Made by a program: the position numbers and the translations under genes. A DNA stretch of 64,000 nucleotides, taken from NCBI RefSeq assembly GCF_036263595.1, contig NZ_DATAGQ010000148.1, forward strand, positions 1 through 64,000. The letters run 5' to 3'. This DNA comes from Geminicoccus sp036263595. Lineage in GTDB: Bacteria > Pseudomonadota > Alphaproteobacteria > Geminicoccales > Geminicoccaceae. Shown piece by piece: positions 25,053-33,458 of the stretch (positions within the stretch are counted from its first letter, which is position 1; the number at the start of each line of letters is the position of its first letter). The notes under the pieces were generated by a model that searched no databases, was not told the DNA's origin, and saw nothing but the letters and a program-made list of their open reading frames with translations.

Positions 25053-25475
25053 ATGGAACAAAGCGACCGCGAGCAGGATCTCCTCCCGGTCTCGAGCGCA
25101 CCGCTCGACCGGTTGCTGGCCGAGGCGCTGGAACTGGCGGAAGCCACCAAGCTCTACCTGGAGACACGTGTCCGGCCGGACCCGGTGGGCCTGGAGGAGC
25201 TCGTCCATGTCCGCGAGGTCGGCCGCATTACCGCCCGGCTGGGGTTCATCGTCGCATGGCTCCTTGCCTGCAAGGCAGAACATGCCGGCGAGCTGGAAGG
25301 CTTCCCTGGCCGGGAGGAACTTTGCCGGCTGGGCGGCGACCCGACCTGTCTGGAGGAGGCGGTCGTCATGGGCATCCCGCCTGCGCTGAGGACGCTCCTC
25401 CACCGCAGCGCAGCGCTCTACGGCCGCGCCACGCGTCTGGCCACGAGCGGCATGATATCGCCGACGCTTCACTAG
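25053..25475 (+). CDS. DUF1465-like alphaproteobacterial protein of unknown function
   Basis: 140 residues, soluble and mostly helical, with no signal peptide. The segment DRLLAEALELAEATKLYLET and the later ITARLGFIVAWLLACKAEHA match my recollection of DUF1465 (an early helix ending in a YL element, then a TRLxxxASWLL stretch), a family largely confined to alphaproteobacteria. No function has been established for it as far as I know. The family call is moderate because no alignment could be made. Confidence 0.6.
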   Translation: MEQSDREQDLLPVSSAPLDRLLAEALELAEATKLYLETRVRPDPVGLEELVHVREVGRITARLGFIVAWLLACKAEHAGELEGFPGREELCRLGGDPTCLEEAVVMGIPPALRTLLHRSAALYGRATRLATSGMISPTLH

Positions 25476-25508
25476 GCCGTGTCGGGCCTGGTCTTTGCCG
25501 GAGGCTGG

Positions 25509-26480
25509 TCATTGCTGACGCCCTGCAGCGCCTTGATGCTTGAGCAGGCGACCAGACCGGGTGGACCATGTCAGCCCCAGCGCAGATGGCACCCTGCCGT
25601 CGATCGCGACGAGGGCTGTGGCGATGCAGCCCAGGCCCAGCCACTGACCCGTCGCCATCACTTCGCCCAGCAGAATCGCGCCCAGCTGAATCGCGGCGGC
25701 CGGCACGAGCAGGGTCACCAGGAGGAGGTTGGTTGCGCCGACCGCGGCGAGCAGACGGAAATAAAGGACGTAAGCGGCCATGGTGGACAGTACGACCAGG
25801 GCGGTCACGGCCGCCAGGACCTCAATGGTGGGCGTGGTCAGCTGCCAAGGTCGATCCACCCAGAGGCTCAGTGGAGCGAGCAGCAGCCCTGCCGCGGTGA
25901 GCTGGCCAGTGGCCGCGGCGAGCGGTGGGATGGCCTGTCTCTTGAAGCGTCGACCATAGATGCCGGCCAGCGCATAGGAGAGCGCAGCGACGAGGCAGGC
26001 AAGGATCGGCAACAGGCTCCATCCGTCGGCGAGCGCGGGGTCTAGGCCAAGCATCGATGCGACACCAGCAAAGCCCAGGGTGACGCCGGCCAGCTTGCCA
26101 AGGGTCAGCTTCTCGTCCGAGGTGAGCAGATGCGCGGCCAGGACAGTCCATAGCGGCGTGGTGGCATTGAGGATTGCTGCAAGGCCGCCGTTAATCTCCG
26201 TCTGGCTCCACACGAGCAGGGAGAACGGGATCGCATTGTTTAGGAGCCCCATCACGGCGAATCTCCGCCACTGGCCGGCCAGCTGGAGCCGCCGCCCCGT
26301 CATGCGCAGGAACAAATGGAGGAGGACTGCGGCACAGCCAACCCGCAGCCATACCAGCGTAAGCGGTGGTATCCCGCGCAGGGCCACCTCAACGAAGAAG
26401 AACGAGCCTCCCCACAGGACTGACAACACGACGAGCATCGCCCAGTCCCGGGCGTCCATCCTCGCCTGGATCGCGTTCAT
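25509..26480 (-). CDS. DMT-superfamily transporter with two EamA domains
   Basis: 323 residues with ten hydrophobic helices in two EamA repeats (about 12-145 and 160-300). Repeat 1 contains SVLWGGSFFFVEVALRGIPP and NAIPFSLLVWSQ; repeat 2 ends LLVTLLVPAAAIQLGAILLG. Proteins of this type (RhaT/YdcZ-like) export metabolites or amino acids; the substrate is unknown. The start could be at residue 1 or at the second methionine (residue 8). It converges on the DUF1465-like gene, with 33 bases between the stops. Confidence 0.88.
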   Translation of the reverse strand: MNAIQARMDARDWAMLVVLSVLWGGSFFFVEVALRGIPPLTLVWLRVGCAAVLLHLFLRMTGRRLQLAGQWRRFAVMGLLNNAIPFSLLVWSQTEINGGLAAILNATTPLWTVLAAHLLTSDEKLTLGKLAGVTLGFAGVASMLGLDPALADGWSLLPILACLVAALSYALAGIYGRRFKRQAIPPLAAATGQLTAAGLLLAPLSLWVDRPWQLTTPTIEVLAAVTALVVLSTMAAYVLYFRLLAAVGATNLLLVTLLVPAAAIQLGAILLGEVMATGQWLGLGCIATALVAIDGRVPSALGLTWSTRSGRLLKHQGAAGRQQ

Positions 26481-26573
26481 CCGACTTTCCTTCCCGACCA
26501 GTCGTGAAGGAAGCCTGCATCTGTCGTGAGGGCCGCACGCTCCGCTTCTTGCTGCCGAACTGGCAAGAGCCTC

Positions 26574-27290
26574 TCAGTCGCCGCGGCAGGCGGCCAGCGT
26601 CCGACGCTGGGATCCGTCCGCGGAGAAATTGGCCGGATCGAGCCACGCCTCGAAGCCCGCCCGCACTCGCGGCCATTCCTCCTCGATGACCGAGTACCAG
26701 GCGGTGTCACGGTTGCGGCCCTTCACGACCGTGGCACGGTAGAAGATGCCCTCGTGCTGGAAGCCGAAGCGGCGTGCAGCGGCGCGGGACGGCCGGTTGG
26801 CCGCGTCGCACTTCCATTCGAAGCGCCGGAAGCCGCGCTCCATCGCGTGCCGCATCATCAGGAAGATCGCCTCCGTTGCGGCCGGCGTCCGCTGCAGCCT
26901 GGAGCCGAACCAGATGTGCCCGGCTTCGATCGAGCCGCTGGAGGGATGGATGTTGAGGTAGCTCGTCATGCCCATGGCCTCGCCCGAAGGCGAGCAGACG
27001 GCGAAGAACATCGGGTCCTTGGAGGCGGCACTGGTCTCGATCCAGCTCCGCATGGCAACCTCGTCCACGAACGGCCCGTAGGGCAGGAAGCGCCACCGAT
27101 CGTCCTGTCCAGGCCCATGCCCCGCCCGGAACAGCGCCGCGGCATGCCGCGCGGCATCGAGCGGCTCCAGGCGGACAAGACGGCCATCAAGCGCCTCCCG
27201 TGCCGGCGGGGTGGCCGGTGGGATGCGTATGACGGGGTCGGTCGAGAGGCGGCGCAGCGCCACCGGCTCGTGCTCGCCGGGGCCGGTCAC
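26574..27290 (-). CDS. GNAT-family N-acetyltransferase (RimJ/RimL type)
   Basis: 238 residues. The GNAT core covers about 30-205: GRLVRLEPLDAARHAAALF, then MGMTSYLNIHPSSGSIEAGHIWFG, then the acetyl-CoA region RTPAATEAIFLMMRHAMERG and the strand RRFGFQHEGIFY. The set resembles RimJ/RimL-type acetyltransferases that act on protein N-termini or small amines. It begins with a GTG at 27290 that overlaps the pdxY stop (GTGA), so it is coupled to pyridoxal kinase translation, although a functional link to vitamin B6 is not evident. Confidence 0.87.
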   Translation of the reverse strand: MTGPGEHEPVALRRLSTDPVIRIPPATPPAREALDGRLVRLEPLDAARHAAALFRAGHGPGQDDRWRFLPYGPFVDEVAMRSWIETSAASKDPMFFAVCSPSGEAMGMTSYLNIHPSSGSIEAGHIWFGSRLQRTPAATEAIFLMMRHAMERGFRRFEWKCDAANRPSRAAARRFGFQHEGIFYRATVVKGRNRDTAWYSVIEEEWPRVRAGFEAWLDPANFSADGSQRRTLAACRGD

Positions 27291-28147
27291 CGCACCCGCT
27301 CCACCGGGAACAGCTGCGGAGGCTGGCCATAGGCGTCCTGGGCCGCAATCAGCTCGATCTCGCGCGACCCTGTCTCGTGCGTCAGGCGGACCAGCTCATA
27401 CATCGCCGATACGCTGCGCTGCAGAACGGTGGCGACATCGGAGCTCGTCAGCCGGTTGCCGAGGACGAGCGCTGTGGTCGCGTCGCCCGTGCCGTTGACC
27501 GTAAGCGGCAGCTTGGGCGTGCGCACCAGCCAGGAGCCTTCGGCGGTGTCGGCCAGGACGACGATCTCGTCCTGTGCCCCCGGCAGCTCCAGGCTGGTCA
27601 CCACGACCAGGGACGGGCCGCGCGCCCGGACGGCGGCAGCACCGGCCAGCGCGTCGTCCAGGCTGTCGATCGAGCGATCGGCGAGCCAGGCGAGCTCGAA
27701 CGCGTTCGGTGTCACGATGTCCGCAAGCGGGACGGCCCGGTCGCGGAAGAACTCGGGAATGCCCGGCCGGACGAAGAAGCCCCGACCGACATCGCCCATG
27801 ACGGGATCGCAGGCATAGACCGCGCCCGGCCGCGCCGCACGCACCTTCGCGACCGTCTCCAGGACCGCATCGCCCAGCAGCGGATCGCCGAGATAGCCGG
27901 AGACGACCGCCTGAACCCGCCCGAACGCGCCGCGCGCCTCCACGCCGCTCAGGATCTCGCGGATCTGCTCGACCGTGTTGGCGTGCCCCTTCCAGACGCC
28001 ATAGCCGGTGTGGTTGCTGAACTGCACCGTGTTCACCGACCAGACCTCGAAGCCCAGCCGCTGCAACGGGAACACCGCCGCACAGTTGCCGACATGGCCA
28101 TAGGCCACGTGCGACTGGATCGACAAAATGCCTTCGACCGCCACCAT
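27287..28147 (-). CDS. pdxY: Pyridoxal kinase PdxY
   Basis: 286 residues, the usual PdxY length. Ribokinase-like fold: ILSIQSHVAYGHVGNCAAVF at the start, the substrate loop TVQFSNHTGYGVWKG, YACDPVMGD, TPNAFELAWL and the anion hole VNGTGDATTAL. It phosphorylates pyridoxal to PLP in the salvage pathway. ATG 28147 was chosen over a much longer open frame because it gives the known N-terminus. It is divergent from pdxH, with a 12-bp palindrome between them. Confidence 0.93.
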   Translation of the reverse strand: MVAVEGILSIQSHVAYGHVGNCAAVFPLQRLGFEVWSVNTVQFSNHTGYGVWKGHANTVEQIREILSGVEARGAFGRVQAVVSGYLGDPLLGDAVLETVAKVRAARPGAVYACDPVMGDVGRGFFVRPGIPEFFRDRAVPLADIVTPNAFELAWLADRSIDSLDDALAGAAAVRARGPSLVVVTSLELPGAQDEIVVLADTAEGSWLVRTPKLPLTVNGTGDATTALVLGNRLTSSDVATVLQRSVSAMYELVRLTHETGSREIELIAAQDAYGQPPQLFPVERVR

Positions 28148-28180
28148 CAGGCTCCCTCGCTTCACCCGGCCGGACGCTAG

Positions 28181-28192
28181 GTCCAGCTGGAC
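28181..28192. promoter_or_regulatory. 12-bp palindrome between pdxY and pdxH
   Basis: GTCCAGCTGGAC at 28181-28192 is a perfect palindrome about one third of the way across the 168-bp divergent interval. It could be an operator serving both vitamin B6 genes. A six-base palindromic half is not rare, so this is tentative. Confidence 0.25.
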
Positions 28193-28315
28193 GAGCAAAA
28201 AAGGGCCAGATGGTGCGGCTGAGGCAGGAATCTCATGGAGCCACATCGCCTGGCCCGTGGACAAGCCGGCTCGGCAACGGCACGACCGTCCGGTGATCCT
28301 TGGGAAGTCCGTACC

Positions 28316-28951
28316 ATGAAACAGCCGCATGAGATGCGGGTGAGCTACGAGCGCGCGGAACTCGTCGAGACGGAGGCGGGCGACGATCCGATTGCGCTGT
28401 TCGCGCGCTGGTTTTCCGATGCGACGGCGGCCGGACTGGCCGAGCCGAACGCGATGACGCTGGCGACGGCCGATCGCGAGGGCAGGCCATCGGCCCGCAT
28501 CGTCCTGCTCAAGCGCTTCGATGCGATCGGCTTCGATTTCTTCACCAACCTCGAAAGCCGCAAGGGCGTCGAGATGGCCGCCAACCCGAGGGCGGCCCTC
28601 CTGTTCTGGTGGGATGTGCTGCATCGGCAGGTGCGCGTGGAAGGCCAGGTCACCTTGGTACCTGGCGATGAGGCGGATGCCTATTTCGCCAGTCGTCCGC
28701 TTGGCAGCCGGATCGGCGCCTGGGCATCGCGGCAATCGGAGGTAGTGGCCGGCCGCGCCCAGCTGGACGAGCAGGAAGCGGCCGCCGCAGCACGGCTGGG
28801 CAACGATCCGCCCCGGCCGCCCTACTGGGGCGGCTATCGGGTCGCGCCGGAAGCGATGGAATTCTGGCAGGGCCGCCGCAACCGGCTGCACGACCGACTT
28901 CGCTTCGTCCGGACGGACGGCATCTGGCGGCGCGAGCGGCTGAGCCCCTGA
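28316..28951 (+). CDS. pdxH: Pyridoxamine 5'-phosphate oxidase PdxH
   Basis: 211 residues, in the normal range. From the N-terminus: EPNAMTLATADREGRPSARI with VLLKRF (FMN binding), FFTNLESRKGVEMAANPRAA, FWWDVLHRQVRVEG, SRPLGSRIGAWASRQS, and the C-terminal WGGYRVAPEAMEFWQGRRNR and HDR motif with the PLP-site arginine. It oxidises PNP and PMP to PLP using FMN. The start at ATG 28316 removes 27 unlikely upstream codons. Confidence 0.95.
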   Translation: MKQPHEMRVSYERAELVETEAGDDPIALFARWFSDATAAGLAEPNAMTLATADREGRPSARIVLLKRFDAIGFDFFTNLESRKGVEMAANPRAALLFWWDVLHRQVRVEGQVTLVPGDEADAYFASRPLGSRIGAWASRQSEVVAGRAQLDEQEAAAAARLGNDPPRPPYWGGYRVAPEAMEFWQGRRNRLHDRLRFVRTDGIWRRERLSP

Positions 28952-29050
28952 GACGACGGCAGGCGTGACAGGTCGTAGCGGCCGTCCGGCTGGCCGCTTG
29001 CGCACGGACACGGGCCGGACCATTTCCTGCACGGTGAAAGAGCGTGGAGC

Positions 29051-29791
29051 TTGAACGTGCGGGACCAGAAGGTCGTCTTCATCACCGGTGCGTCCCGCGG
29101 AATCGGGCACGCCACGGCCAAGTACTTCGTGCGGCAGGGCTGGCGCGCCGTGACCTGCTCGCGCGATGCTGTGCCGCCGCAATGCGGCCGCGGCGAGCGG
29201 CACATGCATATCTGCGCTGATCTGGCCGACCTCAGGGGGCTGCCAAGCGTGCTGGCCGAACTCGAGGATCTGCTGGAAGGCGAGCCGATCAATGGCTTGG
29301 TCAACAATGCAGGCTACTCGCCTAAGGGTGAATATGGCGCGAGGCTGGGCGTCCTGGAGAGTGACCTCGAGGTCTTCGAGAAGGTCTTCGCGATCAATTT
29401 CTTCTCCTGCGCATGGTTCGCGCGCGAACTCACGCCCAAGCTGGCGCTGACCAAGGGTGCGATCGTCAACATCACCTCCATCGCCGGCAGCCGCGTCCAC
29501 CCCTTTGCCGGAACCGCCTACGCGACGTCGAAGGCGGCCCTGACCGCCCTGACGCGTGAACTCGCGGCCGACCTCGCCCATCTGGGCATCCGCGTGAACT
29601 CCGTGAGCCCCGGTGAGATCAACACGGCGATCCTTTCTCCCGGCACCGATGCGCTCGTGGAGCGCATCCCCATGAAGCGCCTGGGATCCCCTGAGGAAGT
29701 GGCGGCCGTCATCCACTATCTCTGCAGCGACCAAGTATCCTACATCACCGGCGCGGAGATCCCGGTGAACGGCGGGCAGGACGTCTACTGA
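29051..29791 (+). CDS. Short-chain dehydrogenase/reductase
   Basis: 246 residues, classical SDR. TGASRGIG near residue 13 binds NAD(P), LVNNAG follows, and the catalytic set is Ser in NITSIAGS plus YATSK (Tyr and Lys). The C-terminal SDQVSYITGAEIPVNGGQDVY is typical. The start is a TTG at 29051 after GTGGAGC; the GTG at 29057 is an alternative. The substrate cannot be deduced. A hairpin, AGCGGCC/GGCCGCT at 28977-28998, separates it from pdxH. It converges on the ABC ATPase gene with seven bases between the stops. Confidence 0.86.
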   Translation: MNVRDQKVVFITGASRGIGHATAKYFVRQGWRAVTCSRDAVPPQCGRGERHMHICADLADLRGLPSVLAELEDLLEGEPINGLVNNAGYSPKGEYGARLGVLESDLEVFEKVFAINFFSCAWFARELTPKLALTKGAIVNITSIAGSRVHPFAGTAYATSKAALTALTRELAADLAHLGIRVNSVSPGEINTAILSPGTDALVERIPMKRLGSPEEVAAVIHYLCSDQVSYITGAEIPVNGGQDVY

Positions 29792-29798
29792 AGCGCCC

Positions 29799-30911
29799 CT
29801 AATGCTCTGATGCGGACTGGGACAGCACCAGGCAGTCGTCCGCGGACCAGCCGACCGCGATCTCGTCGTCGATCCGGATGTCCGGAAGCCCCGCGGTATT
29901 GGCCAGCTTCACGATGAAGCCGTCTTCCTCGAAGACCCGCAGGTGCACGCGCAGATGATCGCCGACATAGATCAGCTCCAGTACCCTGCCACTTGCCATG
30001 TTCGGCAGGCTGCCGGGCGCTGGCGCCAGCGCCACGCGCTCTGGCCGGAGCGACAGGATGACACGCTCCCCGGCACGTAGCGCGCCGACAGTCGTCGCCC
30101 GAAGGCAGGCACCATTCACCTCGACCCTGCATGTACCGCCCTCGACCGCCTGGACCCGGCCGGGCAGCCGGTTGTTCTCGCCGATGAAGCGGGCGACGAA
30201 CGCATTCTGCGGGCGCTCGTAGAGGTCGCGGGGCGTTGCCAGCTGCTGAATCACTCCGTCCTCGAACACCGCGACCCGATCGGACATGGTGAGCGCTTCT
30301 GACTGGTCGTGCGTCACGTACACCATCGTGACGCCCAGCCGCTCATGCAGCTGCTTGATCTCGTACTGCATGTTCTCGCGCAGCTGCTTGTCGAGCGCGC
30401 CCAGCGGCTCGTCCATCAGGACCAGCTTGGGCTCGAACACCAAGGCGCGGGCCAGTGCCACGCGCTGCTGCTGGCCGCCGGATAGCTGGCTAGGCCTGCG
30501 ATCGGCAAAGCCGTCGAGCCGCACCATCGACAGCGCCGCTGCGACCCTGGCTTCAACTTCGGCCTTTGGCTGACGACGGACCTTGAGCGGAAAGGCCACG
30601 TTCTGGGCGACCGTCAGATGCGGGAACAGCGCGTAGTTCTGGAAGACCATGCCGATGTCGCGTCGATAGGGCGGGACATGGTCGATACGCTGGCCGGCCA
30701 GCACGATCTCACCCCCGCTCGCCGCCTCGAAACCCGCCAGCATCATCAGCGTGGTCGTCTTGCCTGACCCGGACGGGCCCAGCATCGTCAGGAACTCGCC
30801 CCGCCGGATGTCCAGGTTCAGGTCCTTCACCACGAGGTGCCGCCCGTCATAGCTCTTGCGGACGTTGCGGAACGACACCATCGCATCGGCCGGATCGTGA
30901 TGCTGCATCAT
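29799..30911 (-). CDS. ABC transporter ATPase, PotA/FbpC-like (spermidine/iron/2-aminoethylphosphonate type)
   Basis: 370 residues. Walker A GPSGSGKT, Q-loop VFQNYALFPHLTV, signature LSGGQQQRVALARAL, Walker B LVLMDEPLGALD and the H-loop VTHDQSEA are all intact. A C-terminal TOBE domain of about 110 residues follows, as in PotA, UgpC and FbpC ATPases. The start was set at ATG 30911, the first of two adjacent ATGs after AAGGGAG. No permease or binding protein lies beside it, so it is an orphan ATPase here; its partners must be elsewhere or it is shared among systems. Confidence 0.87.
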   Translation of the reverse strand: MMQHHDPADAMVSFRNVRKSYDGRHLVVKDLNLDIRRGEFLTMLGPSGSGKTTTLMMLAGFEAASGGEIVLAGQRIDHVPPYRRDIGMVFQNYALFPHLTVAQNVAFPLKVRRQPKAEVEARVAAALSMVRLDGFADRRPSQLSGGQQQRVALARALVFEPKLVLMDEPLGALDKQLRENMQYEIKQLHERLGVTMVYVTHDQSEALTMSDRVAVFEDGVIQQLATPRDLYERPQNAFVARFIGENNRLPGRVQAVEGGTCRVEVNGACLRATTVGALRAGERVILSLRPERVALAPAPGSLPNMASGRVLELIYVGDHLRVHLRVFEEDGFIVKLANTAGLPDIRIDDEIAVGWSADDCLVLSQSASEH

Positions 30912-30996
30912 CGCCTGCGTGGCTCCCTTCCCCGGATGCATGACCTGGCATGATCGCACCCAGCGCTGGGGTAAGCTGCACCGCCTCATGTGTAAA

Positions 30997-31008
30997 TGCA
31001 CCGGTGCA
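30997..31008. promoter_or_regulatory. 12-bp palindrome in the ABC ATPase/GGDEF divergent interval
   Basis: TGCACCGGTGCA at 30997-31008 is a perfect palindrome lying 86 bases upstream of the ABC ATPase start and 186 bases upstream of the cyclase start. It could be an operator for either. The rest of the 282-base interval shows only a possible -10 (GATAAT, 31096-31101) toward the cyclase, without a good -35. Confidence 0.3.
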
Positions 31009-31193
31009 GGCAGCAGCCCGGGCCATTGCTCCGGCATGGCAAGGACAGGATGGCGACGCATTTGGGCGGCTTTTTCGGCAACTTTACCACGAGATGATAA
31101 TGTTGATCCCTCCACTCGAGTGTTCTACCTGAACGTTGGGCATGCAACGCCGGCCGACAGTGCGGGCGCCGGCCCTGGCGGAGAAGGAGCATC

Positions 31194-32051
31194 ATGCAGC
31201 ACAGCGCCATGGAGCCTTGGTTTCGAGTGCTGCTCGTGAGCGGCCGTGAGGAAGAGCCTCCCGCCATCGGTCGCCTCGTGCGCCAGGCGGGTCTCCAGCC
31301 GGAAAGCCTGGAGCGCATCGGCAGCATGACCGAGGCGGTGGGCTTGGTCGCCGACCAGACGGTCGGCGCCGTGCTGCTGGACCTGTCGACGGCGGACGCG
31401 TCCGGCCTTGCGGGCCTCGTGCGGCTGCAGTCGATAGCACCCGGCATCCCGATCCTCGCTTTTCCGGGATTTGACGATACCGCTGCGCTCGAACAGGCTC
31501 ATGCCGTGACCTGCCTGCAGCGGGCCGCACGCAAGCGGGAGCAGGACCGCCGGCTCGTCCATGTGGCGACGCGCGATAGGCTGACCGGGCTGGCCAACCG
31601 CTGGTTGCTGGAAGACCGGCTGAAATGCGCCATCGGCCGCGCACGCCGTTCCGCGCAGGCAGGCGCGCTCTATTTCTTCGACCTGGACAACTTCAAGGCG
31701 GTGAACGACCAGCTCGGTCACGAAGCGGGCGACCATCTCCTGCAGGCCTTCGGCCAGCGCATGCTTCGGTCGATGCGCGAGAGCGACACGGTGGCCCGCC
31801 TGGGTGGCGACGAGTTCGTGGTCGTGATGGACAAGGTGGTCAACCGCGGCAACGGCGAGCGCATCCGCACGCGCCTGCAGCGCCTCTTGGGCCTGCCCTA
31901 CGAGTTGCCCGGCCGCCAGACCCAGGTCACGGTCAGCGTCGGCCTGGCCTTGTTCCCCGACGAAGGCAGCGACCTCGAAACGCTGCTCAGGGTCGCGGAC
32001 CAGGCCATGTATCGCGACAAGCGCAGCCGTGCCGATCAGGCAGCCCGATAG
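31194..32051 (+). CDS. Diguanylate cyclase (GGDEF) with N-terminal receiver-like domain
   Basis: 285 residues, cytoplasmic. Residues of about 10-105 look like a receiver domain with an aspartate at 63 (VLLDLS), but the usual acidic pair and conserved lysine are not evident, so it is probably degenerate. The GGDEF domain spans about 125-280 with TRDRLTGLANR, FFDLDNFKAVND and an intact GGDEF at 204-208; RESD at 195-198 is a product-inhibition I-site (RxxD five residues before GGDEF). It should make cyclic di-GMP. Its 3' end overlaps the convergent hydrolase gene by 16 bases. Confidence 0.9.
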   Translation: MQHSAMEPWFRVLLVSGREEEPPAIGRLVRQAGLQPESLERIGSMTEAVGLVADQTVGAVLLDLSTADASGLAGLVRLQSIAPGIPILAFPGFDDTAALEQAHAVTCLQRAARKREQDRRLVHVATRDRLTGLANRWLLEDRLKCAIGRARRSAQAGALYFFDLDNFKAVNDQLGHEAGDHLLQAFGQRMLRSMRESDTVARLGGDEFVVVMDKVVNRGNGERIRTRLQRLLGLPYELPGRQTQVTVSVGLALFPDEGSDLETLLRVADQAMYRDKRSRADQAAR

Positions 32052-33049
32052 AAGTTCACGCCGGCCGCATCGGTCTCCTTGACGATTCCGCGGCTTACAA
32101 CCAGCCGGTTCAGGTGCGCCAGCGTCTCGCCCAGCGCGAACGAGAGCTGGTGCATGTCCAGCGCGCGCGGGAACAGCCTTACCATGACCTCCACGGCCTT
32201 GCTCGGTTGCCGGCAAGCCGCCAGGGTCGCCTCCAGCCGTTCGTCATGGTGCCGCTGCAGCTGCTCGATCCGCTGCTGCAGGCCGGTGAACGGCGTCTTG
32301 TGGGACGGGAGCACCATGGCATCGTCGGCAACGTCCACGTAGCGCGCCAGTGTTCGCTGGAAGGCGCCCAACGGATCCGCATCCGGTTCGGACGGCCAGA
32401 CCGCGACGTTGGGCGAGATCGACGGCAGGACCTGGTCCGCGGCTATCAGCAGGTTGCGCTCGCGGCTATGGAGCGTCACCTGCTCGGGGCTGTGCCCTTC
32501 GCCCACGATGACCTCGAACATCGTGCCGGCAAGCTCCAGCCTGTCGCCTGCCTGCAGCCGCGTGAACCGGTAGGGGATCGGGTCCACGTTGCGGCGGTAA
32601 TAGTTGCCGCGCCTGGAGCGCGACTCGATCAGGTCCTCCGGCAGCGCGCAGGCCAGGTCGAACCGTCGCCCGCTGGCAACGAAGTCGTCGCTCGTGTCCA
32701 GCACCAGCATGCGGGCCGTGAGCCATTCCGTCCGGCTCATCAGGAGTTCTGCCCCGGTGCGCTCGACCAGGGAGCCGATATTGCCGGCATGATCCGGATG
32801 GAAGTGGGTCGCCAGCACCCGCCGGACCGGGCGGCCATGGAGGAGGCCCGCGAGCAGGTCGTCCCAGATTGCCTTGGTCGTCGCGTCGCCCAGGCCGGTA
32901 TCGATCAGCGTCCAGCTGCTGCCGTCGTCGACGATCCAGAGATTGACGTGGTCCAGGGCGAACGGGAGCTTCAGCCGCAGCCAGAAGATGCCGTCGGCCA
33001 CCGCCACCGGCTTGCCCGGCTCGGGCACTTCGATCGCAACACGCTGCAT
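32036..33049 (-). CDS. Metallo-beta-lactamase-fold hydrolase
   Basis: 337 residues from ATG 33049, which follows GAGGAGGG. The binuclear metal motif THFHPDHAGN is intact, with later metal histidines in GEGHSPEQ and LPSHKTPF. Layout and length resemble the glyoxalase II-like MBL hydrolases with a C-terminal helical extension (RIEQLQRHHDERLEATLAA). The substrate is unknown; thioesters are common in this group. It converges with, and overlaps, the diguanylate cyclase gene. Confidence 0.87.
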   Translation of the reverse strand: MQRVAIEVPEPGKPVAVADGIFWLRLKLPFALDHVNLWIVDDGSSWTLIDTGLGDATTKAIWDDLLAGLLHGRPVRRVLATHFHPDHAGNIGSLVERTGAELLMSRTEWLTARMLVLDTSDDFVASGRRFDLACALPEDLIESRSRRGNYYRRNVDPIPYRFTRLQAGDRLELAGTMFEVIVGEGHSPEQVTLHSRERNLLIAADQVLPSISPNVAVWPSEPDADPLGAFQRTLARYVDVADDAMVLPSHKTPFTGLQQRIEQLQRHHDERLEATLAACRQPSKAVEVMVRLFPRALDMHQLSFALGETLAHLNRLVVSRGIVKETDAAGVNFYRAA

Positions 33050-33458
33050 CGTTCTCGCTATCCCTCCTCGATGGGTCCGGCACCGGCTGTCCGGATTGCA
33101 GGACCGAGAACTGTCCACTGTCATCAGCGCAGGGACGGACGGCTGCACGGGAAAGCCGTCTGGGACCCGACGCGCGCCCAGGCCAAGCCCAACGGCGCGA
33201 TAATGTACGCGTCGTCGGGCTTACCTACACCTACCCGGCCATCGTCGCGACGGAGTCCCGATACCCTGCAGCTTCATGCGAGACCTTGCGGCGCCGGCGA
33301 TGGCGGCTCGATCCAGGAAGGCATGTTCCGAGGGCCCCGACTTCCGGGCCAGGAGGCACGCTGCGCCTTCCGTTTCCAAGGATCGATCCGGGACGCAGAG
33401 GCCGCGCGGGCGCAACCCATGGCGCGCGCACGTGCCTCGGCGCCGTTGACCCTGTCGG
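33050..33458. other. Intergenic region without a recognisable gene
   Basis: About 400 bases between the hydrolase start and the TerC stop, both genes reading leftward. No open frame on either strand looks like a protein. A hairpin, GACGGCT (33138-33144) with AGCCGTC (33154-33160), is present without a T-run. The region must hold the hydrolase promoter, but no clear boxes are seen. Confidence 0.4.

Noticed and set aside
23118..25472. Leftward open frame of 784 codons opposite the amidohydrolase, transglycosylase and DUF1465-like genes
   Set aside because: It spans three well-supported plus-strand genes and the gaps between them, and its sequence has no recognisable domain; a product of codon bias.
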